From Candidatus Sumerlaeota bacterium (GTDB lineage Bacteria; Sumerlaeota; Sumerlaeia; JADFCT01): a DNA stretch of 9,177 bases. Below, one piece after another: positions 1-6,616 of the stretch. The stretch's first letter is position 1. The number at the start of each line of letters is the position of its first letter. The notes under the pieces are model-generated. The model did no database searches, was not told the DNA's origin, and worked only from the letters and a program-made list of their open reading frames with translations. The stretch lies in NCBI GenBank assembly GCA_026398575.1, contig JAPLSP010000040.1, positions 1 through 9,177 of the forward strand, written 5' to 3'. The translations under genes and the position numbers were made by a program.

Positions 1-31
1 AATACAAAAATAATGCAAGACTATCCAGCGG

Positions 32-39
32 GGAGGAGG
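32..39 (+). promoter_or_regulatory. Strong Shine-Dalgarno site for the DUF4190-like gene
   Basis: GGAGGAGG is a near-ideal ribosome binding site. It lies 8 bases before the ATG at 48 and only 3 bases before an out-of-frame ATG at 43. The spacing selects the ATG at 48, which opens the long frame. The ATG at 43 opens a different frame. Confidence 0.8.
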
Positions 40-47
40 CCAATGAT

Positions 48-917
48 ATGCAACCGCATCGGGGAACGCTCATTTTAATCCTGGGGATTCTTGGGATCGT
101 TGCCTGTGTTCCGCTCGGGATCGCAGCGTGGATCATGGGGAGCGGAGACCTAAAGGAGATGGCTGCAGGCAGGATGGATAAAAGCGGGTACCAGCACACA
201 TACACCGGTCGCGTCTTGGGGATGATTGCGACGATCATCGCGATTATTGTGATTCTGGCAGCGCTCGTGTTACTCGCCTTAGGCGGTGCTCTCTTTTTGT
301 ATAAGGTAGACCGCATGCCGGCGCAGGTTCACACCTCATTTGATGCGCCGTCAGAAATAACAAAGGAATACAATCTTGCAGGCCAACCCAAGAGCGCACA
401 GGAAATCGCTCCAGGGGCGGAAATTTCGCAGAACAATCCACAGACATTTTATCCGGGAATTGATCCACAGTCATTTTGCGCCAGAATTATAGACAAAGCA
501 GTAGCGCTTCGTGCCGAAGCTCTGACGCCCGGTAAAACCCGTTCCACTGGCACAATTGCCGTCGCCACGGGCAATCCCAAGGAGAAGGGCGATTACGCCT
601 GGTGCGAATTCACCAAGGAATTACGGAATCCCGATGAGCTGATCCAGGCCATGCAAACGGAGGTTGAGAAGGAGATTGGAAATATAAACGGAGTCATCGG
701 GAAAAGAATCCCGGGCGCGAACCTGCAATCGGGTAGAGAAAAAATCTGTTACAAGCCTGGCAGGAAGTACGCTGACGTTGGCGGTTTTTGTATCGAATAT
801 GGGAAGGATCAAACGCGATGCTGCGTTCAGCTGAATCTTCTCAAAGAGCAAGACGGCGGCGCCAATCGTTACCGGCTCCTGATTTGTGTTTCCGAGCCGC
901 CGCCTGCGCAACCATAG
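48..917 (+). CDS. DUF4190-like membrane protein with cysteine-rich C-terminal domain
   Basis: This is a 289-residue membrane-anchored protein of unknown function. Residues 6-31 form a hydrophobic segment. A short polar loop follows, with the pattern GSGDLKEMAAGRMDKSG and then TGRVLGM, and residues 55-85 form a second membrane segment. This layout (helix, short loop with a 'LKEM.AGRMD' signature, 'GRVLG' entry to a second helix) is that of DUF4190-type domains, often found at the N-terminus of bacterial envelope proteins. The rest, about residues 87-289, is soluble and most likely extracytoplasmic. It begins with a proline/glutamine-rich linker and then has a domain of about 145 residues with at least seven cysteines, including an adjacent CC pair, which could form disulfides. 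I do not recognise this domain. The start is set by the strong ribosome binding site at 32-39. A gap of about 140 bases separates it from the next start, so it is probably not in the same tight unit. Confidence 0.8.
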   Translation: MQPHRGTLILILGILGIVACVPLGIAAWIMGSGDLKEMAAGRMDKSGYQHTYTGRVLGMIATIIAIIVILAALVLLALGGALFLYKVDRMPAQVHTSFDAPSEITKEYNLAGQPKSAQEIAPGAEISQNNPQTFYPGIDPQSFCARIIDKAVALRAEALTPGKTRSTGTIAVATGNPKEKGDYAWCEFTKELRNPDELIQAMQTEVEKEIGNINGVIGKRIPGANLQSGREKICYKPGRKYADVGGFCIEYGKDQTRCCVQLNLLKEQDGGANRYRLLICVSEPPPAQP

Positions 918-950
918 GCGAATGGGCATTTCGCATTCCGGAATTTTGCA

Positions 951-980
951 TTGAATTTGGGCGGTTAGTGGGAATAGACT
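951..980 (+). promoter_or_regulatory. Possible sigma70-type promoter before the isomerase-like gene
   Basis: TTGAAT at 951-956 and TAGACT at 975-980 resemble -35 and -10 boxes, each with 4 of 6 consensus bases, spaced 18 bases apart. They sit in the AT-richer gap between the DUF4190-like gene and the next gene, about 80 bases before its start. The match is weak and the sigma-factor preferences of this lineage are unknown, so this is only a candidate start for the 1059-5442 unit. Confidence 0.22.
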
Positions 981-1045
981 ATTGTTTCCGCTCTGGATTT
1001 CATTTAACGGCGACAAGACCATAGAGGATTGCGCCCTTTCAAAGA

Positions 1046-1052
1046 AAGGAAG
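1046..1052 (+). promoter_or_regulatory. Shine-Dalgarno site deciding the start at 1059
   Basis: AAGGAAG lies before two in-frame ATG codons, at 1053 and 1059. The core AAGGA ends 8 bases before 1059 but only 2 bases before 1053, so 1059 is preferred. A TTG at 1029 in the same frame has AGAGGA too close to it to work well. Confidence 0.55.
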
Positions 1053-1058
1053 ATGGAT

Positions 1059-2600
1059 ATGGAAACAGTAAACGAATGCCCTGGCAATCCGGCGGCTCAT
1101 TCGGCGGCCAGTGGTTGCGGCGGGTGTGGATTAATGCCACGGAGAAAATTCCTGGGCGCCTGCGCAGCAGGCGCGGCGGGCGCGGCGGTAGTTGCAAGCG
1201 CTGCGGGCGCTACGTTTCTGAGCGGATGCGCGACGGTCTGGCCCGGCGCCGGCTCGCCGCTCAAGCCGATCCAGCCCTGCGGCCCCGCCTCCAAGCGCGC
1301 GGCCCTTGTCCAAGCGGCGTTTGTGCGGCGCAAGGGGGAATATGGCGTGCGCTGGCCGGGGCAAATTTACGATGGCAAAGCAGCGCATCAAAAATATGCG
1401 GCGCAATTGCAGGAGACCGCGAACAAGATCGGGGCGAAATTGGATTTGCGTCCCGTGCCCATCTATAACGCAGCCGAGGCTGAAGCAAGGCTCGCCGACG
1501 CCAAAGCAGCCAACGCCGACGGGCTGATGGTGGTTCTTTTGGACCGCCAGGATCACGCCTGGCCTACGGCGCAAAAAGCCGCCGCCAGCGGCATCCCAAC
1601 GATCGTCTTTTCGCCGCTCGGCTCTTCCTTCACGACCAACACCGCGCCACTGGCGGGCAAACCCGGCTGTGTGATTTATTCCACGGACGACTTCAGCCAT
1701 CCTGCGTATGGGATGAAGATGCTGCAGGCCGGCGCGCGAATGCGCAGCGCCCGTTGCGTCGTCATCCGGGGAACCGAAGAGAAGGACGGGACGCTGGGCG
1801 ATCTGGGCATTGCGCTGCGATACGTTCCGGCCCGGACGTTCCTGGATGAATACCAGAAGATGCCCGTTACAAATGACGTGCTGGCGATGGCGGACGACTA
1901 TATGCGCCGCGCGCGACGGGTTGCGGGCGCGACGCGCGAAGACGTCATCAACGGCGCCAAGAGCTACGCTGTGGCGCGCGCCTTCCTCGAACGCGAAAAG
2001 GCGGACGCCATCACGATGGACTGCCTGGGCGCGCTCGGTGCGACGAAAGTCAGCCTGCCGTGCCTGGCCTGGTCGCGCATGAACGACGACGGAATCCCCG
2101 CGGCGTGCGAGGCGGACCTGGGCGCCGTCGCTTCGCATATCGTTGTCCAGTATCTTTTCGACCGTCCCGGTTTCCAGCAGGACCCCGTCGCCGATACGGC
2201 GAATGACGCGGTGATTGGCGCGCACTGCTCTTGCGCGACGCGTCTCAACGGATTCGACAAGCCCTGCGAGCCATTCGACATCATTCCTCACCATGGCGCG
2301 CGCGACGCCGTGCCCCGCACGCTGTGGCGCGTCGGCCAGCGCGTAACGATGCTGGACGTTCTTCCCGGCGATGCAAAAAAAGTCCGCCCAGCGGAATTTA
2401 TCGTGGCCGCAGGGACCGTGATGGATAACATTGACGCGCCTCCCGCGGGCGGCTGCGTCGTATCGGTGCGCGTCAAGTTCGACGGCAATCCCGACGTGCT
2501 GACCTTTCCAGGATTTCATCAGGTCTTCTTTTACGGCGACTGCAAAAAGCAGCTGAGGGATTTCTGCCAACTCTTTGATTTCAAGGCGCAATTAATATGA
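1059..2600 (+). CDS. Tat-exported lipoprotein-like protein of the L-fucose isomerase-like fold
   Basis: With the ATG at 1059 the protein has 513 residues. It carries a twin-arginine motif (PRRKFLG, R28-R29), an Ala/Gly-rich hydrophobic stretch and then LSGC ending at C57, which fits a Tat signal with a lipobox. The mature part starts with alternating strands and helices typical of the Rossmann-like N-domain of L-fucose/L-arabinose isomerase-like proteins. It later shows the family-like stretch CLAWSRMNDDGIPAACEAD with E351. Preceding D321 (in TMDCLG) and following H389 (in GAHCSC) are candidates for the metal-binding acid, acid and histidine of that fold. Assigning them is inference without alignment. 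Family enzymes interconvert aldoses and ketoses in the cytoplasm, so an exported lipid-anchored member is unusual and may not be an isomerase. The N-region is long (27 residues before RR) and contains CGGC. An internal ATG at 1134 (M26) would give a more ordinary Tat signal but has a weak ribosome site. The stop overlaps the next start by ATGA. Confidence 0.72.
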   Translation: METVNECPGNPAAHSAASGCGGCGLMPRRKFLGACAAGAAGAAVVASAAGATFLSGCATVWPGAGSPLKPIQPCGPASKRAALVQAAFVRRKGEYGVRWPGQIYDGKAAHQKYAAQLQETANKIGAKLDLRPVPIYNAAEAEARLADAKAANADGLMVVLLDRQDHAWPTAQKAAASGIPTIVFSPLGSSFTTNTAPLAGKPGCVIYSTDDFSHPAYGMKMLQAGARMRSARCVVIRGTEEKDGTLGDLGIALRYVPARTFLDEYQKMPVTNDVLAMADDYMRRARRVAGATREDVINGAKSYAVARAFLEREKADAITMDCLGALGATKVSLPCLAWSRMNDDGIPAACEADLGAVASHIVVQYLFDRPGFQQDPVADTANDAVIGAHCSCATRLNGFDKPCEPFDIIPHHGARDAVPRTLWRVGQRVTMLDVLPGDAKKVRPAEFIVAAGTVMDNIDAPPAGGCVVSVRVKFDGNPDVLTFPGFHQVFFYGDCKKQLRDFCQLFDFKAQLI

Positions 2601-5221
2601 GTCAATTTCTCGGACTTCGATCAATCGCAATATTATCTATATTTGTCCTATCTTTGTCTTCTCAAGCGCCGGCAGCCGAGGCCCCGGCGCAATCGGCAAT
2701 CCGCAATCCGCAATCCGCAATCGCAAATTCAAAGTCTGCGATTCCGGATTCTGCGCCCACTTGGCCGGGAGCGCTGAAGGACGGCATAGTTCAATTGCCG
2801 AATCAGTGGAAGCTCAATCCGGCGGGCATGCAAACGCCGATTGGCGATCTGCCGATGAACATGGCATTTTCGCCGGATGGGAAATATCTGGCCATCACCC
2901 ACAGCGGCTATGGCTCGAACGACATCCTGCTCTTTTCCATTTCCGACAAGGGCAATGCGCCGGCGGAGCTCGCAGATAAAGCGAAAATGAAGTTACTCTG
3001 GTACGGCCTGGCCTTCAGCGCCGATGGCGCCAAGCTCTATGCCGCCGGCGGCAAAGATGATACCCTTCACATCTTCGATGTCAAAAATGGCCATCTGGAA
3101 AAACCGCAGGCCATTGATCTTTACAAAAGCGGCAAGAAGCTTTTCCTCGCCGGATTGGCGCCAAGCCGCAACGGCAAGACGCTTTATGCCGCTTGCATGA
3201 TGGGGCATTCCATTGCCGTGTTTGACTTGACGGCGTCGCCCGCCACCGCGTCTTTCATCCCTCTCGAAACGGAGAGCTATCCGTACGCCTGCCTTCTGTC
3301 GGCGGATGGAAAAACGCTCTACGTCAGCCTCTGGGGCAAGGCTCAGATCGCCGAGGTGGACGTCGCCGCGCCCGCGGGAACGCCCGACGCTGCCCGCATC
3401 CGCCGCCTGATCGCCGTTCAGGATCATCCCAATGAGATGATATTCACGCGCGACGGCAAGCGCCTCTTCGTCTCGAACGCCAACATGAATACGGTTTCCG
3501 TGATTGACGTGGCCGCCGGCAAGGCTGTCGAGACGCTGTGTTCGGCGCTGTATCCCACGGCGCCCGAAGGCAGCACGCCCAACTCGCTCGCTCTGACGCC
3601 GGACGAGAAGCATCTGCTGATCGCCAACGCGGATAACAACAACCTTGCCGTCTTCGAACTCGAATCCGGCAAGCCTGCGGCGGCGCGAGGCTTCATTCCC
3701 ACCGGCTGGTATCCCACGTCGGTCCGCGTTCACCCGAAAACCAACCGCATCTTCGTGGCCAGCGCCAAGGGCATGGTCTCCAAAGCCAATCCCAAAGGCC
3801 CGCAGCCTGGAATTGCTTCCAAAAGCACGTCGGAATATATTGGGGGGCTTTTCACGGGAACGCTGGGTGTGCTGGATTGGCCCGACGCTTCGGCGCTGGC
3901 GAAATATACGCGCGCGGCGTATGAGTGCTCGCCTTATCAGGAGGGCGACAAGGTCACAGCGCCGCCCGCCGAAGCCGAAAAGAATCCAATCCCGCGCAAA
4001 GTCGGCGATCCTTCTCCGATCAAGTATTGCGTCTATATCATCAAAGAGAACCGGACCTACGACCAAATTTTCGGCGACGTTAAGAAAGGCAAAGGCGATT
4101 CGAGCTTGTGTCTTTTCCCCGAAAAGGTGACGCCGAATCACCACGCGATCATCGCCGAATTCGTCTTGCTCGATAACTTCTACGTCGAGTCCGAAGTCAG
4201 CGCCGACGGCCACGAATGGACCACGGGCGCTTATGCGACGGACTTCGTCGAAAAGCAATGGCCGGCCGAATACGGCCATTCCGCGCGATGGAATGTGGGC
4301 TATCCCTCCGAAGGGAAATTCCGGATCGCGGAGCCCAGCGCCGGATACATCTGGGATCAATGCGCCAAAGCCGGTGTGAGTTACCGCAGTTACGGCGAAT
4401 TCATCAATAATGGCAAATCGCCGGCCGATCCGGGCACGGGCAAAGACTTGGACCAGGAAGAATGGAAAGGCGATCCGGGGAAGGCCGCCGTGAAAACCCT
4501 TGAAGGACACTTTGATCCATACTATCGCGGCTTTGACATGAAATATAAAGAAGTGTTGCGCGCGCGGCGGTTCATCTATGAACTCAGGCAATTTGAAAAA
4601 AGCGGCGACCTGCCGCGATTCATCGTCCTGCGCCTGCCGAACGACCACACGGCGGGAAGCAGCAAAGGCCACCCTACCCCGACGGCTATGGTCGCGGACA
4701 ACGATCAGGGATTGGGGATGGTCATCGAGGCGCTTTCGAAAAGCCGGTTCTGGAAAGAGATGGCGATTTTCATTGTCGAGGATGACGCTCAAAACGGCCC
4801 GGACCACGTGGACGCGCATCGTACGGTCGCGATGGTCATCAGCCCCTACTGCAAACGCGGCGCCGTGGACAGCAACCTTTATTCGACGTGCAGCATGTTG
4901 CGGACGATGGAACTGATTCTGGGCCTGAAGCCCATGAGCCAATTCGACGCCGCGGCCCGCCCCATGTTCGCCTCCTTCACCGCGACGCCGGATTTCACGC
5001 CCTATAAATGCCTCCCGGCTCAGGTGAACGTCAACGAAATGAACCGCGCCGACGCCTGGGGCGCCAAGGAATCGCTGGCGCTGAACCTGGAGATCGAAGA
5101 CGCCAACGACGACATCCGCTTCAATGAAATCATCTGGAAAAACGTACGTGGCGCAAACTCCGTGATGCCGGCGCCGGTAAGGGCGGCGTTTGTGTTTCCG
5201 TTGCCCAAAGACAAAAAATGA
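2597..5221 (+). CDS. Bifunctional YncE-like beta-propeller / alkaline-phosphatase-family phosphoesterase
   Basis: This is an 874-residue exported protein. A Sec signal peptide covers about residues 1-27 (hydrophobic core, then APAAEA). A repetitive linker follows at about 31-52. Residues about 60-430 hold seven YVTN/YncE-type blades, each recognisable by a turn such as SPDGKYL, SADGAKLY, SRNGKTLY, SADGKTLY, TRDGKRLF, TPDEKHLL or HPKTNRIF followed by a strand ending in a V/I-x-D/E-x pattern. From about 470 a phosphoesterase domain (PF04185-like, alkaline phosphatase superfamily) begins with IIKENRTYDQIFG (E484, N485). It continues with SADGHEW (D537, H539), LPNDHTAG (D683, H684) and VEDDAQNGPDHVDAHR (D729, D730, D736, H737, H741). 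These are credible metal and active-site residues. Members are expected to hydrolyse phosphate mono- or diesters outside the cytoplasm; the substrate is not known. Start and stop codons overlap both neighbours by 4 bases, so translation is probably coupled. Confidence 0.9.
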   Translation: MSQFLGLRSIAILSIFVLSLSSQAPAAEAPAQSAIRNPQSAIANSKSAIPDSAPTWPGALKDGIVQLPNQWKLNPAGMQTPIGDLPMNMAFSPDGKYLAITHSGYGSNDILLFSISDKGNAPAELADKAKMKLLWYGLAFSADGAKLYAAGGKDDTLHIFDVKNGHLEKPQAIDLYKSGKKLFLAGLAPSRNGKTLYAACMMGHSIAVFDLTASPATASFIPLETESYPYACLLSADGKTLYVSLWGKAQIAEVDVAAPAGTPDAARIRRLIAVQDHPNEMIFTRDGKRLFVSNANMNTVSVIDVAAGKAVETLCSALYPTAPEGSTPNSLALTPDEKHLLIANADNNNLAVFELESGKPAAARGFIPTGWYPTSVRVHPKTNRIFVASAKGMVSKANPKGPQPGIASKSTSEYIGGLFTGTLGVLDWPDASALAKYTRAAYECSPYQEGDKVTAPPAEAEKNPIPRKVGDPSPIKYCVYIIKENRTYDQIFGDVKKGKGDSSLCLFPEKVTPNHHAIIAEFVLLDNFYVESEVSADGHEWTTGAYATDFVEKQWPAEYGHSARWNVGYPSEGKFRIAEPSAGYIWDQCAKAGVSYRSYGEFINNGKSPADPGTGKDLDQEEWKGDPGKAAVKTLEGHFDPYYRGFDMKYKEVLRARRFIYELRQFEKSGDLPRFIVLRLPNDHTAGSSKGHPTPTAMVADNDQGLGMVIEALSKSRFWKEMAIFIVEDDAQNGPDHVDAHRTVAMVISPYCKRGAVDSNLYSTCSMLRTMELILGLKPMSQFDAAARPMFASFTATPDFTPYKCLPAQVNVNEMNRADAWGAKESLALNLEIEDANDDIRFNEIIWKNVRGANSVMPAPVRAAFVFPLPKDKK
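2689..2723 (+). repeat. Heptanucleotide tandem repeat (GCAATCC)x5 inside the propeller gene
   Basis: There are five consecutive 7-base units: GCAATCG, three exact GCAATCC and GCAATCG, followed by a decayed CAAATTC. Because 7 is not a multiple of 3, the peptide has a 7-residue period (QSAIRNP, QSAIANS, KSAIPDS). It lies in the linker between the signal peptide and the propeller. A gain or loss of one unit would shift the reading frame. Confidence 0.9.
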
Positions 5222-5442
5222 CTGCCGCATGCCAACATATCCTCAGTCAAGCATTGCAATTGCCGCCTTTGGATAGAGCGGAGCTGATTGAAGAGATTAT
5301 CTCCAGCTTTGATGCTCAATCCCGAAAAGAGATTGACGCGCTCTGGGCAAAAGAAGCCGAGGATCGCATAGACGCTTATGATCACGGGCAAATGAAGGCT
5401 ATCCCAATGGAAGGAATCTTCGCAAAGATCATCCAGCGCTGA
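5218..5442 (+). CDS. TIGR02574-type addiction module antitoxin, apparently without its toxin
   Basis: This 74-residue protein matches the layout of the putative addiction-module component family (TIGR02574 / PF09720, unstable antitoxin). The N-terminal helix reads ALQLPPLDRAELIEEIISSFD. The C-terminal half has the characteristic IDALWAKEAEDRIDAYDHG followed by the toxin-facing tail MKAIPMEGIFAKI. Family members are usually followed at once by a RelE/ParE-type ribonuclease or gyrase toxin, which they neutralise. Here a short frame starting with ATG at 5442 overlaps the stop (TGATG), as a toxin would, but it ends after ten codons. The start overlaps the phosphoesterase stop (ATGA) and lacks a clear ribosome binding site, so expression likely depends on translational coupling to that gene. 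I see no DNA-binding domain. Confidence 0.82.
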   Translation: MTAACQHILSQALQLPPLDRAELIEEIISSFDAQSRKEIDALWAKEAEDRIDAYDHGQMKAIPMEGIFAKIIQR

Positions 5443-5474
5443 TGGCCAGGCAAATTGGATTCAGAAAGAGTTGA
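5442..5474 (+). pseudogene. Possible remnant of the partner toxin start
   Basis: An ATG overlapping the antitoxin stop opens MARQIGFRKS and then stops. MAR-x-I-x-F is compatible with the first strand of RelE/ParE toxins. A one-base shift gives a further open frame from 5470 to about 5580 (VEHCQMLTF...). That frame has no convincing toxin features and runs into the large inverted repeat. Position and overlap support a decayed toxin; the residues alone are too few to prove it. Confidence 0.22.
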
Positions 5475-5562
5475 ACACTGCCAGATGCTCACATTCGTAA
5501 ATACAAAAGAAATAAACCTCGTAAAAATTCATACCGGAAGAAAGGATTCATGCGGACACGCG

Positions 5563-5673
5563 CGGCGCCAGCTTTTGGAGTAAGGTGGGCTTGCCCCCTT
5601 CTTTTTGACGGTTCAATGGCCATGGCGCGAAAAAGAAGGGGGCAAGCCCACCTTACTCCAAAAGCTGGCGCCG
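5563..5673. repeat. Large perfect inverted repeat (44-bp arms, 23-nt loop)
   Basis: The left arm 5563-5606 and right arm 5630-5673 are exact reverse complements over 44 bases. The outer tips carry GGCGCC. The 23-base loop (5607-5629) contains the palindrome ATGGCCAT. Within each arm GGGC-TT-GCCC (or GGGC-AA-GCCC) could form a secondary small hairpin. Perfect identity over this length means either recent origin or active maintenance. No transposase is encoded inside. It could be a miniature inverted-repeat element, a REP/palindromic unit, or a transcript-stabilising hairpin. There is no uridine tract after the stem, so it is not a standard intrinsic terminator. Confidence 0.93.
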
Positions 5674-5703
5674 TTTCTGACCGCGTTGCATTCATCCTTG
5701 GCA

Positions 5704-5721
5704 AAATACGACACCGTATTT
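5704..5721. repeat. Small inverted repeat upstream of the DUF3298 gene
   Basis: AAATACG and CGTATTT are perfect 7-base arms around ACAC, ending 7 bases before the GGAG ribosome site (5729-5732) of the gene at 5741. It could be an operator for a dimeric regulator or a small hairpin in the leader RNA. Nothing in the window identifies a binding protein. Confidence 0.45.
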
Positions 5722-5740
5722 CCGAAGCGGAGTTCTTGGC

Positions 5741-6568
5741 ATGAAGCGCATTCATCACCATTATGGAAGCATTCGTGCAGTCGCATTGGGCATCGCCGCG
5801 GTACTCTACCTTGCAGACGGCCTTATCCATTCACGGGCTGAGCAGGCAGATGGATCGCAACAAACTCCAGCCTCAAAGTCGGGCAGAACAACTTCGAACG
5901 TCAAGGTGACCACACATACAATCCAGAAGACTGAAGACTTTGGAACGATTGACGTGAATTATCCGGAAATCATAAACGCGCCCAAAGAGGTCAACAAAAA
6001 GATCGAAGGAATGGCGAAAGCAATCATCGCAGATTTCAAGAGAAAGGCTACTGAAGAGGTCAAATTGCGCCGCGAGGCGGTAGCCGAGTGGAATAGGACC
6101 ATGCTTCAAGACGCCAGAACTTCAGTATCCGAAAGCGAGATGCACGTGGTCATTGACCTCGAGTTGACTCTGGGTTACCAAGTGGCGCAGGTCAGCGATG
6201 ACTATATCAGTCTGTTGCTGACAGGCTATGAGTATTGCGGCGGCGTGCACGGCATGCCCATCTATCAATCGTTCAACTACGACTTGAAGAAGAGGAAGGA
6301 AGTCAACCTGGCAGATTTGTTTCCGAAGGACGCAGACTATTTGAAAAAGGTTTCCGCTTTCTGTAATTCCGATCTTCTCAAGACGATGAAAGAATCATCG
6401 AGCGACAATCGGGTGGATACGATATGGGTCGGCGACGGCGTGGCGCCGAAAGCGAAAAACTTCGAGATTTTCACTTTCACGCGCGATTCAATCACGATAA
6501 TCTTCCCTCCATATCAAGTCGCCTGTTTCGCCGCCGGCACTTTCGAAGTCGAAATGCCGCGCAAATAA
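5741..6568 (+). CDS. Exported DUF4163/DUF3298 (RsiV/PdaC-like) domain protein
   Basis: This is a 275-residue protein. Residues 12-29 are hydrophobic (signal peptide or anchor) after a His-rich, positively charged start. A polar linker follows to about residue 52. Residues about 55-150 look like the DUF4163 part: 'I.YPEI....KEVNKKIEGMAKAII' leading into a charged helix. Residues about 150-272 match DUF3298: YEYCGGVHGMP (G167-G171), FNYDLKKRKEVNLADLF, and the closing IIFPPYQVACFAAGTFEVEMP (PYQVA at 257-261). This pair of domains occurs in the extracytoplasmic part of anti-sigma factor RsiV, in the peptidoglycan deacetylase PdaC N-terminus, and in many stand-alone lipoproteins. In RsiV it binds lysozyme. 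No catalytic or anti-sigma domain is attached here, so a ligand- or wall-binding role is only inference. GGAG at 5729-5732, 8 bases before the ATG, supports the start. The GH2 gene follows after 48 bases, probably co-transcribed. Confidence 0.85.
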   Translation: MKRIHHHYGSIRAVALGIAAVLYLADGLIHSRAEQADGSQQTPASKSGRTTSNVKVTTHTIQKTEDFGTIDVNYPEIINAPKEVNKKIEGMAKAIIADFKRKATEEVKLRREAVAEWNRTMLQDARTSVSESEMHVVIDLELTLGYQVAQVSDDYISLLLTGYEYCGGVHGMPIYQSFNYDLKKRKEVNLADLFPKDADYLKKVSAFCNSDLLKTMKESSSDNRVDTIWVGDGVAPKAKNFEIFTFTRDSITIIFPPYQVACFAAGTFEVEMPRK

Positions 6569-6604
6569 TGCTACCCATCAAATCCGGCGACAATCCACAA
6601 ATCC

Positions 6605-6610
6605 AAGGAG
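6605..6610 (+). promoter_or_regulatory. Shine-Dalgarno site for the GH2 gene
   Basis: AAGGAG lies 6 bases before the ATG at 6617. It fixes the start of the GH2 frame and places a proper signal peptide at the N-terminus. Confidence 0.75.
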
Positions 6611-6616
6611 CAGTCA

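Larger units (their letters stand above)
5443..5740. other. Intergenic region with inverted repeats
   Basis: This stretch of about 298 bases lies between the antitoxin and the DUF3298 gene. Its first 120 bases are AT-rich and hold only the ten-codon frame. The middle is the 111-base hairpin element. The last 68 bases contain a 7-bp inverted repeat and the ribosome binding site of the next gene. I found no convincing -35/-10 pair. Reading frames crossing the hairpin (for example 5550-5744) are by-products of the repeat. Confidence 0.7.

Noticed and set aside
935..944. ATTCCGGAAT palindrome in the gap before the isomerase-like gene
   Set aside because: It is a ten-base perfect palindrome without a loop or recognised motif. 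Such sites occur often by chance, and its link to a promoter is not supported.
1131..2591. 486-codon open frame on the - strand opposite the isomerase-like gene
   Set aside because: It has shadow composition (Arg/Ala/His-rich), no motifs and no ribosome site, and it lies fully within a well-supported gene.
2689..2723. CRISPR array
   Set aside because: The units are 7 bases long with no spacers, so this is a simple tandem repeat.
2993..5230. 745-codon open frame on the - strand opposite the propeller-phosphoesterase gene
   Set aside because: It is a mirror of codon bias in a GC-rich gene. Its product is Arg/Gly/His-rich without any recognisable domain, while the + strand protein has clear family motifs throughout.
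5563..5673. Rho-independent terminator interpretation of the large hairpin
   Set aside because: The stem is far longer than usual and is not followed by a T-run; the T-tract lies on the loop side of the left arm instead.
5550..5744. 64-codon + strand frame across the inverted repeat
   Set aside because: It is mostly a translation of the two hairpin arms, and the product has no features of a real protein.
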